Under the pieces are notes generated by a model, which worked only from the letters and a program-made list of their open reading frames with translations, ran no database searches and had not been told where the DNA came from. Below, in pieces: positions 8,844 through 18,016 of a DNA stretch of 64,000 nucleotides. The position numbers and the translations under genes were made by a program. The stretch's first letter is position 1, and each line of letters starts with the position of its first letter. Source of the DNA: Pycnococcus provasolii (lineage: Eukaryota; Chlorophyta; Pseudoscourfieldiophyceae; Pseudoscourfieldiales; Pycnococcaceae); NCBI GenBank assembly GCA_938743325.2, contig OW568900.1, forward strand, positions 124,001 through 188,000, read 5' to 3'.

Positions 8844-10451
8844 CTAATATAGCCGGACCGCTGCGGCAGCCGCCGCCAAGGCGAGCGCCGGTGCGGCTGC
8901 CACGTAAGCGCCAGCCGATGTGGCGTCAGGTGGCGGCGGGCTGGGCGCTGCTGCCGCCGCCGTCGTTGTCGTCGTCGCCGCCGCCGTCGTCGCCTCCGTC
9001 GTCGCCGCCGTCGTCGTCGTCGTGGGACCCTCCACCGGCGGCTTATGCAGAGTACACCGCTCGGGCTTAGCCTTCTCCTCCGCGGTCCGCTGATCGACCC
9101 AGCACAGCGCCTCAGCCGTGGGCAAGACCCCCTCGGCGCACCTGACCCATGGGAAGAGCAGCGCGGGATCCTCTGCAGCCATGGCCGCGGGAAGCGTCGA
9201 CGACGTGAAGGCGCGGATGTACGCGTTCGCGAGCATGCGCCCCTCGAGGATCTTCCCGTCGTATTCGGCGTGCAGATTGCTGGGGTAGTCCTTGAACCAC
9301 CTGAACTTCTTGTCGTTGGCGCCGGAGGGCAACGACTCCGCGGGTATCGCCGGGTCCCATCCGTAGTGGTTGTAGAAGTCGTGGTTGAGGAACGTCACGT
9401 TAGGGCACGGGTTGGTCGGGCCTGGGATGCAGCTGCTCGCGGGGTTGGCAGCCGTGTCGCCGTACTCGACCCACGCCACCTCGCACCTCTCGACCAGCTG
9501 GGCGGCGAGCGCCTTGCCGGTGGACAGCGAGTGGTGAGGTCCGGCGCCCGTGTCCACGACGGGGAGCGCGGGCACGCCGATGACGGACCTCACAGCGTCG
9601 AACAACCTCGCGGTGTTGCGCCCGATGTTCACGTACGTGTCCGCCCTGTCCCCGGAGCCCTGAACCCACAAGAACGCCTTCCACTCGTACGCGACGCCCG
9701 CGCCAGCCAGCGTCTCCGCAGCCATGCGCGCGACGTACATCAGGTTCGGGAACAGCGCGTTCTTGTTCGTCATGTCGACGGCGCCGTTCTTCGCGAGCCA
9801 GGCGGCGGTGCCGTCATCCGCCGCGGTGTCCCAGCTATTCTCCGGTGTCGAGGGATTCCAGTGCGTGGCAACTTTCGACCCGCCCCAGCAGTACTTCACC
9901 ATCATGACACGTTTGCCCACCACCTCGCGCACGCGCTGCCCGAACGAGAGCTCTGGCCCGAACGAGATAGCCGGCGTCTGGCCCGCCTCCATGGGATGGA
10001 TGACGAACTGACTCTGCGCGTTCTTCCCGGCGAACCACACTCCCGGCTGTTTCCCGACGAGCGCGGGGTACTTGGCGGCGTCGTTCCTCTGCATGAGCCC
10101 TGCGCTCGCCTGGCCGACGCAGTTGGACTGTCCAGCGAGAAGGAAGAGCTGGACGGGGTCGCCTCCATCCGCCGCGGGCAGGTCCATGGCACCGGGCGTG
10201 AGTCCGTTTCCGGTCTCGACAGGTTCCGTCACACCCTCGCACGTGACACAGCACAGCCGTCTCACGCCATCCCCCTGCGTACCACTCGCACCGCAGAGCT
10301 CCTTGACGTCAACGCACCCGGAGATCTCAGGCTGGCCTCTTGCGGCCGCCTCAGCAGAGATGCGCGCATCGTTGTCCGAGCACGCTAACGTGGATACAAT
10401 AAGATATAGAAACAAGATTACCACTGAGAGCCGTTGGGACAACAGCTCCAT
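8844..10451 (-). CDS. Secreted or GPI-anchored sialate O-acetylesterase-like (SGNH) protein
   Basis: From the Met at 10451 the product is 535 residues. It starts with a signal peptide (MELLSQRLSVVILFLYLIVSTLAC). A Cys-rich module follows: C, then GCVDVKELC, then RRLCCVTC. The catalytic-type domain begins LFLLAGQSNCVGQ, the GQSN block I of the SASA/DUF303 carbohydrate esterases; the Ser is the likely nucleophile, and WVQGSGDRAD matches the next conserved block. The C-terminus has a Thr/Ala stalk, then a Pro-rich spacer and an Ala/Leu hydrophobic tail ending VRLY, which fits a GPI-attachment signal. It probably deacetylates cell-surface or extracellular glycans (family inference). A longer upstream frame exists but would bury the signal peptide, so the 10451 start is preferred. 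Confidence 0.8.
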   Translation of the reverse strand: MELLSQRLSVVILFLYLIVSTLACSDNDARISAEAAARGQPEISGCVDVKELCGASGTQGDGVRRLCCVTCEGVTEPVETGNGLTPGAMDLPAADGGDPVQLFLLAGQSNCVGQASAGLMQRNDAAKYPALVGKQPGVWFAGKNAQSQFVIHPMEAGQTPAISFGPELSFGQRVREVVGKRVMMVKYCWGGSKVATHWNPSTPENSWDTAADDGTAAWLAKNGAVDMTNKNALFPNLMYVARMAAETLAGAGVAYEWKAFLWVQGSGDRADTYVNIGRNTARLFDAVRSVIGVPALPVVDTGAGPHHSLSTGKALAAQLVERCEVAWVEYGDTAANPASSCIPGPTNPCPNVTFLNHDFYNHYGWDPAIPAESLPSGANDKKFRWFKDYPSNLHAEYDGKILEGRMLANAYIRAFTSSTLPAAMAAEDPALLFPWVRCAEGVLPTAEALCWVDQRTAEEKAKPERCTLHKPPVEGPTTTTTAATTEATTAAATTTTTAAAAAPSPPPPDATSAGAYVAAAPALALAAAAAAVRLY

Positions 10452-10820
10452 GATACGTTTGTTTGATGACGGAGAGGTGTGGTTGTGATGGGGCGTGATG
10501 GCGCAGGGTCGGAATCTCACTAAAACACACCCCGGCCGCAAATTCAAGGAAGGGAGGACAGGTGGCACACTTCTAGGTGCAAGGCGAGGGATCCACCTGT
10601 GGTCGGACCTTGCAGGTGCGGTGACAAAGCGAGAGCAGACTGGCAGAGCAGACTTGCCTGAACTTGTACCTCGAACCCCACTGGTCACACAGCTTCATCA
10701 TTCTCCACCCCCGGGCACGGTCCCTCGCATCGGCATCGCAACGCAACGCAAGTACGCAACGCATCATTCTGCACTCTTGCACTGGTCCATCGCATCACAA
10801 CGGCGCAAGTACGCAACGCC

Positions 10821-11327
10821 ATGGCCAACGCGCACGCACCACCGACTTCGACGACGGCCGTGCAGTACCCAGTTCATTCTAGGAGACATACGCGATGGGA
10901 TCCTGAAACAGGAACGGATGTAGAAGTGCTCCGCGTAAATTGCCTACGCCCGGGTGAACTGCTCGCGCTCGCGGAGACCCTCAAGAGCGAGAAGTGCACC
11001 TTGCACACGCTGGACCTTACCAAGAACAATTTGGGTGATGACGGCGCACGCGCGCTCGCGGAGGCGCTTAGGAGCGACAAGTGCACCTTGCACACGCTAT
11101 ATTTCGGCAATAATTTCGGCAGAATGAATGATGACTGCTTTCGAGCTCTTAAGGACGCACAAGCTCTTTCCCGTACACGTCGTCGTCGTCGTCGCTTTCG
11201 TCATCATGGTTTGTTGCGCGCTATCGTGAGGCTCCTCATTTTGCGTCAGCGTGCCAGTGAGGTTGTGTTCCACCCCAAGCGCCTGCGTCGTGAGGGCGTG
11301 TTCGACGCGTGGGCGCACGACGGTTGA
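10821..11327 (+). CDS. Short leucine-rich-repeat protein (RNase-inhibitor type)
   Basis: The 168-residue product has two clear LRRs, LHTLDLTKNNLGDDGARALA and LHTLYFGNNFGRMNDDCFRA. They match the ribonuclease-inhibitor/NLRC3-like LRR class, with the unit boundary EALRSDKCTLHTL. The rest is an Arg-rich basic tail. Two repeats are few for a functional solenoid, so this may be a truncated member of an LRR family or a fragment. The ATG at 10821 follows a run of in-frame codons without similarity. Confidence 0.55.
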   Translation: MANAHAPPTSTTAVQYPVHSRRHTRWDPETGTDVEVLRVNCLRPGELLALAETLKSEKCTLHTLDLTKNNLGDDGARALAEALRSDKCTLHTLYFGNNFGRMNDDCFRALKDAQALSRTRRRRRRFRHHGLLRAIVRLLILRQRASEVVFHPKRLRREGVFDAWAHDG

Positions 11328-11437
11328 GTTGGCGCACAACATCTCGATTCTCGTGCAGTTGCACGGACAGTCACCGTGGAGGGGAGAGTGAATGAGTGAA
11401 TGGTGTGAATGGACGACCGTTGGACAAAGTAAAAAGG

Positions 11438-11458
11438 TGCATTCCATTACTGAATGAG
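11438..11458 (-). promoter_or_regulatory. Shared 3'-flank motif, copy 1
   Basis: On the minus strand this reads CTCATTCAGTAATGGAATG, starting about 5 nt after the stop codon of the FAD oxidoreductase gene. The same 19 bases occur after the stop of the GT27-like gene at 51.9 kb, and a two-mismatch version after the NVL-like gene at 40.9 kb. It may be a 3'-UTR or transcript-end signal (inference). Confidence 0.5.
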
Positions 11459-11463
11459 GGATC

Positions 11464-13074
11464 TCAGCTTAAAATCAGCGAATCAGCCGCTCGGTGCGCG
11501 CTTCTCAAGACACCCTCGAGCGTGCTGCTCGTTGTCCAGTCGCCGCACGCGTACACGCCGTCGGGAAGCTTCATCTGCTCGAGGCGGTTCAGATTCGTTG
11601 GAGGACTCTGGGGAGGCTGCGCATACGGAATGCGGTACACGCGCAGAAGGCGCCACTTGCCCACCTCGTCGGCGCCAAACCACCGCGACAGGTCGCCGCG
11701 AACCAGCGCGTCGAGCGCGTCGTCGCTCACGTCCGAACATGCCGTCAGCGTGGACGCGGAAAGAAGGCTGTGGCCCGAAGGCGCGTAGCTCGGGGCCACC
11801 TCGCTCAAGAACGTTGCGTTATTCACGACGGCGTTGCTCCCCTCCCCGTCCAGGTACAGCATCGGCGAGCGAAAGCCGTCTGGCGTGCCACCGGGAACGT
11901 CGTAGTAGAGGCAGCACGTTCCACGCGCTTCCCCATCCTTCGCGTCAAACGTCTCCGTTCCAAGCAGACGCATCGCTTGAGGTGCCTCCGTGGCCACGAC
12001 AACACCGCGACTTGCGGTGAGCACCTCGCCGTCGGACAGGCGAATGCTCTTGCCGTCGACAAGCTCGTCGACGCGAGCATTCAGGCGAATCTGAACGCCC
12101 GCCGCCTCAGCGCGCGCGCGAAGCTGCTCTGACACGGCGCCAATTCCCTTGGACGGAAGGCAGTTCTGACCCGTGGCGAGCATGCGAAGCACGAAGTACA
12201 GGAGGCGACTTGTCACCTGCAGGCTTCGGTCGAAGTAGATGCCGCCGATGAATGGCCGGAAGAAGCGGTCAATCATCTCGTCGGAGAAGCCGTAGTTGCG
12301 CAGTGCCTGCTCCGTGGTGGTTTCGCTCGCGCTGAAGATGTCGTCGTTGCTGCTCAGGAGAGTCTGGAATCGCAGCAGTCCCACCTTGATTTTATCCGCG
12401 ATGCTTCCGATGGGGTGCAGCGGCGTGAGCGTCGCGACGCCGTCGGCGAGGTGCCTGATGGGATCAGCGACGCGGTGGAATTCGCCGTCGTAGAAGACGT
12501 CGGCGCCCGCGTAGAATGGCTGGAGGTCAAGCGCGTCGTAGTCGAGCAGTTCTCTGCACGCGGGGTAGCTGGTGAGGAAGATGTGAAAACCGCGATCGAG
12601 TAAAAACCCGTCGTCGGTGACGTCCGTGCGCACGCGCCCACCCACGCCGTCTGATGCCTCTACAACGGTAACTTGTAGTTTTTTCCCCCCAGGGCCAGAG
12701 GAGGAAGACTCGGCAAGACGAAGCGCGCACGCGAGTCCTGCGAGGCCCGCACCTATGATGATCACAGAATCATCACAGTCACCCGCTGAAGACGATGACG
12801 CTGAAGACGATGCTGAAGACGCTGACGATGCTGACGCTGACGATGAGATGGGAGCACGACCACGACGACCACGAGGATGACGACGACGAGCACTCACGGG
12901 AGAACCTATAGAAACAAGGGAAGACCGAGGACGAGACACCACAGGCGGAGGACGAGACACCACAGGCGGAGGACGAGACACCACACGCGGGTGACACAGC
13001 CTCGAAGAAGACACCACAGGCATAGAAGGAGACACACGCATCATGGAAGAAGGCATATGAAGCATGGCGGGCAT
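11464..13074 (-). CDS. Plastid FAD-dependent oxidoreductase, carotenoid isomerase/desaturase-like
   Basis: The 536-residue product starts at the Met at 13074 with a Met/Ser/Pro/Arg-rich presequence containing a VVSRPPP repeat, then an Ala/Ser-rich linker. The dinucleotide-binding fold begins at about residue 100: SVIIIGAGLAGLACALRLAE, with the acidic residue at VVEASDGVGGRV. It ends with the family block YACGDWTTSSTLEGVLRS. The overall pattern (LLDRGFHIFLTSYP, RFFRPFIGGIYFD, GIGAVSEQL) matches the plant and cyanobacterial amine-oxidase superfamily group that includes prolycopene isomerase and uncharacterised phytoene-desaturase-like plastid enzymes. The substrate cannot be assigned from sequence. 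The next ORF on the minus strand starts about 1.6 kb away, and no operon is implied. Confidence 0.85.
   Translation of the reverse strand: MPAMLHMPSSMMRVSPSMPVVSSSRLCHPRVVSRPPPVVSRPPPVVSRPRSSLVSIGSPVSARRRHPRGRRGRAPISSSASASSASSASSSASSSSAGDCDDSVIIIGAGLAGLACALRLAESSSSGPGGKKLQVTVVEASDGVGGRVRTDVTDDGFLLDRGFHIFLTSYPACRELLDYDALDLQPFYAGADVFYDGEFHRVADPIRHLADGVATLTPLHPIGSIADKIKVGLLRFQTLLSSNDDIFSASETTTEQALRNYGFSDEMIDRFFRPFIGGIYFDRSLQVTSRLLYFVLRMLATGQNCLPSKGIGAVSEQLRARAEAAGVQIRLNARVDELVDGKSIRLSDGEVLTASRGVVVATEAPQAMRLLGTETFDAKDGEARGTCCLYYDVPGGTPDGFRSPMLYLDGEGSNAVVNNATFLSEVAPSYAPSGHSLLSASTLTACSDVSDDALDALVRGDLSRWFGADEVGKWRLLRVYRIPYAQPPQSPPTNLNRLEQMKLPDGVYACGDWTTSSTLEGVLRSAHRAADSLILS
12925..12990. repeat. 24-bp tandem repeat in the presequence of the FAD oxidoreductase
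   Basis: About two and a half copies of a 24-bp unit encode repeated VVSRPPP in the predicted transit peptide. In-frame repeat expansion within a targeting sequence would be tolerated. Confidence 0.6.
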
Positions 13075-13339
13075 TTTGAGCAGTTTGTTTGTGGTGAGGA
13101 ACAGAGGAGGAAAATCAAGATATCTCATCGGGAAAAATCTTAACCTAGTGGGCCCCCCCAAAGAGTATAACCCTAGCTAGGGTAGCCCTTTTTTAAATAC
13201 CCTAATCGGTTTCCTATCGTAGTTTTAGTGGTATCCTTTACACACGCACGCACACGCACGTGACACGTGTGTGCTTGTTGACCTTGGGACAAGCCTACTG
13301 GTGCTTGTCTCATAATACTGTACATGTCTCACAACGCAC

Positions 13340-14269
13340 TCACTTCTTGCTCTTTTGTGAACCTGTCCTTGCGCGTTTCTTCGCAGGCTCATCTTCTTCT
13401 TGTTGAGCGCCCGCACCTGCGCCGGCGGCTTCTGGGGCTTTCGCCTTCTTGTTCCCTTTGTTCTTGGGAACGGTGGCGCCGCGCTCGAACGATAATATGC
13501 GCTGAATGCGCTGCGAACCCTTCGATAGCGGCTCCTCACGCTCACCTGTAAACTTCCACTCGCCCTCGTCGCCAGTGAAGCCGCGAAGCCCGTCGATGGT
13601 CTCGACTTGTTCCGTCACGCAGAAACGGCAGATGCCGCCACGAGCCTGCTTAGCGTAAACGCTCGCGTTCGTTTTGAATTCGCACGTCACAACCTCGACG
13701 TCTGAGCTCAGTGCGTCAAAGTCGACGGCGGCGGCGTACTCCTGGCTCGCGGCGTTCACGAGGATTTTCTGCGCGCCTTTCGGCGCGGCGCGAAACTCGT
13801 CGTTCAGTGCCTGCACGACGTGGGGTCGCCAGTAGTCTGCGAGTGTCTTGTTCGTTCCGTTCACGTCGAGTTTCGTTCCCATCTCAAGCCTGTATGGTTT
13901 GATTTCGTCGTACGGCTTGAGCACGCCGTAGAGGCCCGATAGGACTCGAACTCGCTCTTGCGCCGCTTCGATGTGCTTTTTGTCCATGTCCTTGAGGTTC
14001 ATCGCCTTGAACGCCGGTCCGTCGAACGCGCCCCCGCACGCCATGGTTTGCGCCTTGTCCCACGCCGCGTACCTTTGGTGGTTTAAGGAAGCGAGGTCGT
14101 CGGATATGCTCATGAGCGACTTGATTTGCGCTTTTGTGAGAGCACGTGCATTGCGAAGCACCGCCGCGTGTTGCGCGGGCAGGACGGGCGACGTGAGTCG
14201 CGCAGGTACAGATTTGAGTCCAGACGAGGACAGCGCCTTCGCGGGACTCAGCAGTAAAAGCAGCACCAT
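13340..14269 (-). CDS. yaaA: YaaA/UPF0246 family protein (peroxide stress type)
   Basis: From the Met at 14269 the 309-residue product starts MVLLLLLSPAKALSSSG, matching the SPAK block that opens YaaA proteins. Further family blocks are HQRYAAWD, CGGAFDGPAFKAM, VRVLSGLYGVLKPYD, PYRLEMGTKL, LVNAASQEYAAAVD and GGICRFCVTEQV. In bacteria YaaA lowers intracellular iron and limits oxidative damage; the eukaryotic role is inferred. The C-terminus has a Lys-rich low-complexity extension (KKAKAPEAAG, KKRARTGSQKSKK) not typical of bacterial members, which could be a nuclear localisation signal. An in-frame upstream extension to 14371 adds a hydrophobic stretch that could be a targeting sequence, so the start is not certain. 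Confidence 0.85.
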   Translation of the reverse strand: MVLLLLLSPAKALSSSGLKSVPARLTSPVLPAQHAAVLRNARALTKAQIKSLMSISDDLASLNHQRYAAWDKAQTMACGGAFDGPAFKAMNLKDMDKKHIEAAQERVRVLSGLYGVLKPYDEIKPYRLEMGTKLDVNGTNKTLADYWRPHVVQALNDEFRAAPKGAQKILVNAASQEYAAAVDFDALSSDVEVVTCEFKTNASVYAKQARGGICRFCVTEQVETIDGLRGFTGDEGEWKFTGEREEPLSKGSQRIQRILSFERGATVPKNKGNKKAKAPEAAGAGAGAQQEEDEPAKKRARTGSQKSKK

Positions 14270-14423
14270 AGATTGAGCGAGAGTCTGAAAGTGAACGAGG
14301 AGAATCCAAGAGCAAGCAGTAACCCGAGCAGTGACGACGACGACGACGACGACGCAGAAAGATGCAGACAAAAAGATTCGAGGGAGGTCCGGAATGGCGG
14401 GCGAACAAATGGGAGGGCGAGCA

Positions 14424-14498
14424 CCTAACCCTAACCCTAACCCTAACCCTATCCGTAAACCTAACCCTAACCCTAACCCTAACCCAAAACCCTAACCC
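14424..14498. repeat. Interstitial telomere-like CCCTAA array
   Basis: About ten CCCTAA units with point changes (CCCTATCC, AAACCTAA, CCCAAAACCC). It lies in the intergenic region upstream of the YaaA gene. Confidence 0.85.
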
Positions 14499-15502
14499 GA
14501 AGGAGGGTCTCCCCCGCGGACCACCTACGGTAGATGGACCTCCCTCTTCCAAGACCTCTGCAGATGCAGGCATCAGGGGTCGGCCTTGCATCCTCTGGGA
14601 GGCATCAAAGCTCCTCTGGGAGCTCTTGGCCTACTGTAGGGAATTCCCCCCCCTGGCGCCGTGGAGGAGCTCCCCACCCACCTAGGCTGCCAGGGGAAGA
14701 GGGGGTTGCGAGGATGCCACCCACCCACATGCATGCATGTGGTTGTTAACTTTTTTTGCAAGCTTTCTCCTCCCAATATTGCCTCGCCCAGTCGACCAGA
14801 CCATCAAGAGTGGAGATGTCCGAGATGTGCAGACTCCTCTGGCCAAGACGAACCAGATTGAGAATGGGAGCCTGAGGTCCTTCCATAGACTATTGGGAGT
14901 GTGCCTTGCCAATATTGCATGGAGGAGATGGATGGGGCCCACCCACCTTATCACGCTGTTAATTCCCATAAGCAGGAAAAAGCTTCTGCCACCACCTGTG
15001 ATTGATCACAAAAAGACCATGCAATGCAAGTGGCCCAGGCCCCCTGGGGGAATACCGTAATATACATTGTAAGAGCTTCGAAGGATGGCGTGAGAAGGCG
15101 TATTGTTTTTTGCGCAACCCCTGGTTCAACGTCTGTTTGCCCGTAGTGAAAGCAGGTTCTAATGGGCAACTTGTTCTCTCTTGGTCCCCAACCAACCAGA
15201 GGCCGCCTGTTCTTCTTTCTCGACGACCACGACCGTCGCGAGCTCATTCTCCCCCTGGTACCAGCACCATCACATTACGCCATTATTAAGCGTCTCTCAC
15301 CCACCCGCACATTGTCATCATTGTCATTTGTGGTCAACGCTGTTCTGTTATTTCTTCGCTCGATACAACAGGTGCCTCACAACTTAAGTTGCTTAAGCAA
15401 CGTAACTTAACTCCAGAGAGCTCCTTATTTAAGGGAGGCTATTTCATACACCTTAACGGCTGTTTCTTCTACCTGTTTCTTAAGGAGTAACATTATAAGC
15501 TT
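14499..15502. other. 1-kb intergenic region between divergent genes
   Basis: No gene is supported. The middle part (about 14700-15250) has open frames on both strands, with conflicting and unrecognisable translations, and may be an old transposon remnant. The last 120 bp form the likely promoter of the copine-like gene and include two overlapping palindromes at 15380-15401. Confidence 0.4.
15380..15401. promoter_or_regulatory. Overlapping palindromes upstream of the copine-like gene
   Basis: CAACTTAAGTTG (15380-15391) and GTTGCTTAAGCAAC (15388-15401) are both perfect palindromes overlapping by four bases, about 100 bp before the ATG at 15503. Such elements often bind dimeric factors; function is inferred. 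Confidence 0.3.
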
Positions 15503-18016
15503 ATGTCAGCTCAGCCGGACTTTAATGAGTCGGGCCAGCGGGCTGCTGGGTCCCAACCGGTCTCGGGCCTGTCTCTGGACTTGGAGAAAGTGAATACGAA
15601 TAACGCGACTGCTCCTGAGCTCAAAGCATCCGCTGCATCAGGGAAACATACAGCAGGGGCCGCCGATACGAACGACGACGAGTTTCGACGCTCGAAGCAG
15701 CGTACGGACAACGCGGGTTCAGCGGGTGGTGGTGGTGGTGGTGGTGGTTCGACAACGACGCGCGAATGGCAACCGCCTCTGAGAGCGAAGCAAATGCTGC
15801 ACAACGACACGCAGGAAAAAAGAGAAACCTTCCTGAGCGAACTCAAGTACCTCGACATTGGCGTGTCCATCAAAGGTCTGCAGAGCACGGACATCATGAG
15901 CTTCATCGACCCGTGCGTCGTCGCGTGGGTGCCCGACGAAAAGGGAACCGGATGGAGAGAGTACATGCGAACCGAAGTCATGTTCGACTCGCCGGAGCCC
16001 AGGTTCGCGACGTGGATCACAATCAAGCTCGACCCATACCGCGAACAGCTCGTCAAGCTCGTCCTCTACGACTGGGAGGACAGCCGCAAGACAACCGTGC
16101 TCGACCAGGAACCCATCGCGCAGGTCATCATAGACGCCGCGGACGTCGCGCTCGCGGGAACTACCATGAGGTTCCGCAAGCCGCTACAGCCTCCGAACAA
16201 AATACGACCCATCGACTTCAAAAGGTCGCCGTTCATCGACCACGGGCTCGGCGTCATCACGCTCGTTGGCGTGCCCAGCGAGATGGACTCGCACAAAAGC
16301 CGGTGGGTCCGGCTGCACCTCGGAACGAAGCGGCTCCTTCGCGAGAATGTACACGGCCGCGACAAGTTCTGGATCGAAGTGAGCAGGTGGAGCGAGGGCG
16401 AGTTTGACATCGTCTACCGCTCCGAGGAGGCGGGCAACATGGACAACATGTACCGGTCGTTCGCGCTGAGCCTGCCGCGCGTGTGCTACAACCAGCTCGA
16501 GGCGGACATACGCTTCGACGTCATGCACCGCACAGCCGTGGGAGTCATCTCGAAGCCGAGGCTCATCGGGCAGACGGTCATCAGCCTCAAGGACTTGCTC
16601 GAGAAGTTTGACGGAAACGCCGAAGTCGAGGAGTCGCTCGCAAGGAGCCAGAGCGACGGACGCATCGTGTTCAAGATGGCGCGCATCTACGCGCCCAGCC
16701 ACAAGGCTGAGGTTGCCAACGCGGAGCAGGCGCTCAAGGAGCTCAAGGCGCGCCAGCTCGTGCATCCGACGACAGGCGCTACGATGCCACCCACGCCGCA
16801 GATGTGCGCACTGGCCAGCTCCACGTTGCGCGAGCGCGAGACGGTCGTGCCCCCACTTCTCCTGAACATGATGACCAAGGCGAAGAAGTCGCCATCTCGA
16901 CCCTTCTCCTCGTCGGGCGCGATGACGGCACGAGGCAGGCTGGAGGCTGCGAGCCAGGCGAAGCCGAGCTCGGCACCTGGCGGGCCTCGCCCCGCGGCTG
17001 CCGCGAAGGGGGCGGCTGCGGCAATGCAAGGCAGCGTGTCGGGACTCATCCAAAACTACCAGAGTCAAACTGGCCGTCCGTCGACGTCGTCGTCGTCGTC
17101 GAGGGGGCATGCGCTGTACAGCAGCTCCCGACCTGGCTCGGTGACATCTCGCTCAGGCATGGCAAGCCCCAGAGTGCCGATGAGTGCACGCGATCGCTCG
17201 ATGCGGTCGCCGCGGCCGCACACGCCTCGCATATCAGACCTCGCCAAGGGAAGCCTGCCGGAGAACAACCCGATGTCAAAAGATTGCGCATACCTTCAGG
17301 ACTTTCTGCAAACGCGCGATGGTGTGCAGACGCCGCACCTCGTGAACGTCGTGAGCGAGTGCCTGTGGTTCATTCAAGAGTCGCGCGTCGCGAGCATGGA
17401 GGACTGGAACTCCCTGAAGAAAGACGAGAGGATGCGCAGGAAGAACAACAATAGCCAGAGCTTGGAGCTGCGCGGCGAATTTACCAACTTTCACAAGCAG
17501 CTGAAGCTAACGCTGAAGGAGACGTCGCGCGATGCTCGGAAGCTTGGGACGACGTGGACGAATTGGACTCGGCCGGAGCCGGTGTGCAAGCCGCCGCCGC
17601 CACCGTCAAAGCAACTGTCGAAGAAGACGCCAAAGAGGGACGTGCTGCGTGAGGGGTACAACTTCAAGAAGCCCGAAACGGATCTGCAGAATGCGGGTAG
17701 CGCATCCAAAACCGAACCAATGCCCCGTACGGAGATGGTATCGTCAGCCTTATCCCAGGCACTTCACCCGAAACTTAACGAGAAGGCTGCGAGGGAGTAC
17801 GAAAGGACTCATGGTGGAATTTCGGGGAGAAATTCGGGGAAGCTTTGGGCGTATGCGCTGAACAAGACTAAGCCGAAACGTCCATGCGACCAGTCGTGGA
17901 TTGGCATTGCGAAATCTCTGATGGGCTCAGGAAGCGGGCCCCCTGGAGCGCGTCCGAAGGCTGAGAATCGGAAACGTGTACACAAGGCGCTCGTTGACGA
18001 GGTGGAGTTGGACTGA
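15503..18016 (+). CDS. Copine-like tandem C2-domain protein lacking vWA
   Basis: The 837-residue protein has an Ala/Ser/Gly-rich N-terminus and two C2-like domains at about residues 110-220 and 265-370. The second has DKFWIEVSRWSEGEFDIVYR and PRLIGQTVISLKDLLE, which match the copine C2B pattern (FWEISR..-VYRTE, LIGE..-TTL.ELL). The first has GWREYMRTEVMFDSPEPRF, matching copine C2A. Copines normally have a C-terminal von Willebrand A domain, which I do not see. Instead there is a Ser/Arg-rich linker (about 430-560), a helical domain at about 566-692 and a Lys/Pro-rich basic tail. Some canonical Ca2+-binding Asp positions in the C2 loops appear replaced, so Ca2+ dependence is uncertain. It is probably a peripheral membrane or phospholipid-binding protein. 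Confidence 0.6.
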   Translation: MSAQPDFNESGQRAAGSQPVSGLSLDLEKVNTNNATAPELKASAASGKHTAGAADTNDDEFRRSKQRTDNAGSAGGGGGGGGSTTTREWQPPLRAKQMLHNDTQEKRETFLSELKYLDIGVSIKGLQSTDIMSFIDPCVVAWVPDEKGTGWREYMRTEVMFDSPEPRFATWITIKLDPYREQLVKLVLYDWEDSRKTTVLDQEPIAQVIIDAADVALAGTTMRFRKPLQPPNKIRPIDFKRSPFIDHGLGVITLVGVPSEMDSHKSRWVRLHLGTKRLLRENVHGRDKFWIEVSRWSEGEFDIVYRSEEAGNMDNMYRSFALSLPRVCYNQLEADIRFDVMHRTAVGVISKPRLIGQTVISLKDLLEKFDGNAEVEESLARSQSDGRIVFKMARIYAPSHKAEVANAEQALKELKARQLVHPTTGATMPPTPQMCALASSTLRERETVVPPLLLNMMTKAKKSPSRPFSSSGAMTARGRLEAASQAKPSSAPGGPRPAAAAKGAAAAMQGSVSGLIQNYQSQTGRPSTSSSSSRGHALYSSSRPGSVTSRSGMASPRVPMSARDRSMRSPRPHTPRISDLAKGSLPENNPMSKDCAYLQDFLQTRDGVQTPHLVNVVSECLWFIQESRVASMEDWNSLKKDERMRRKNNNSQSLELRGEFTNFHKQLKLTLKETSRDARKLGTTWTNWTRPEPVCKPPPPPSKQLSKKTPKRDVLREGYNFKKPETDLQNAGSASKTEPMPRTEMVSSALSQALHPKLNEKAAREYERTHGGISGRNSGKLWAYALNKTKPKRPCDQSWIGIAKSLMGSGSGPPGARPKAENRKRVHKALVDEVELD

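Noticed and set aside
9045-10388. A 447-residue open frame opposite the esterase gene
   Set aside because: Very Arg/Val/His-rich antisense frame; the opposite strand encodes a complete SGNH domain with signal peptide.
14424-14498. A true telomere or chromosome end
   Set aside because: Genes continue on both sides, the array is short and degenerate, and similar arrays occur at other internal positions.
14737-15247. Overlapping frames on both strands between the YaaA and copine-like genes
   Set aside because: Translations conflict and neither resembles a family; I kept it as intergenic with a possible remnant.
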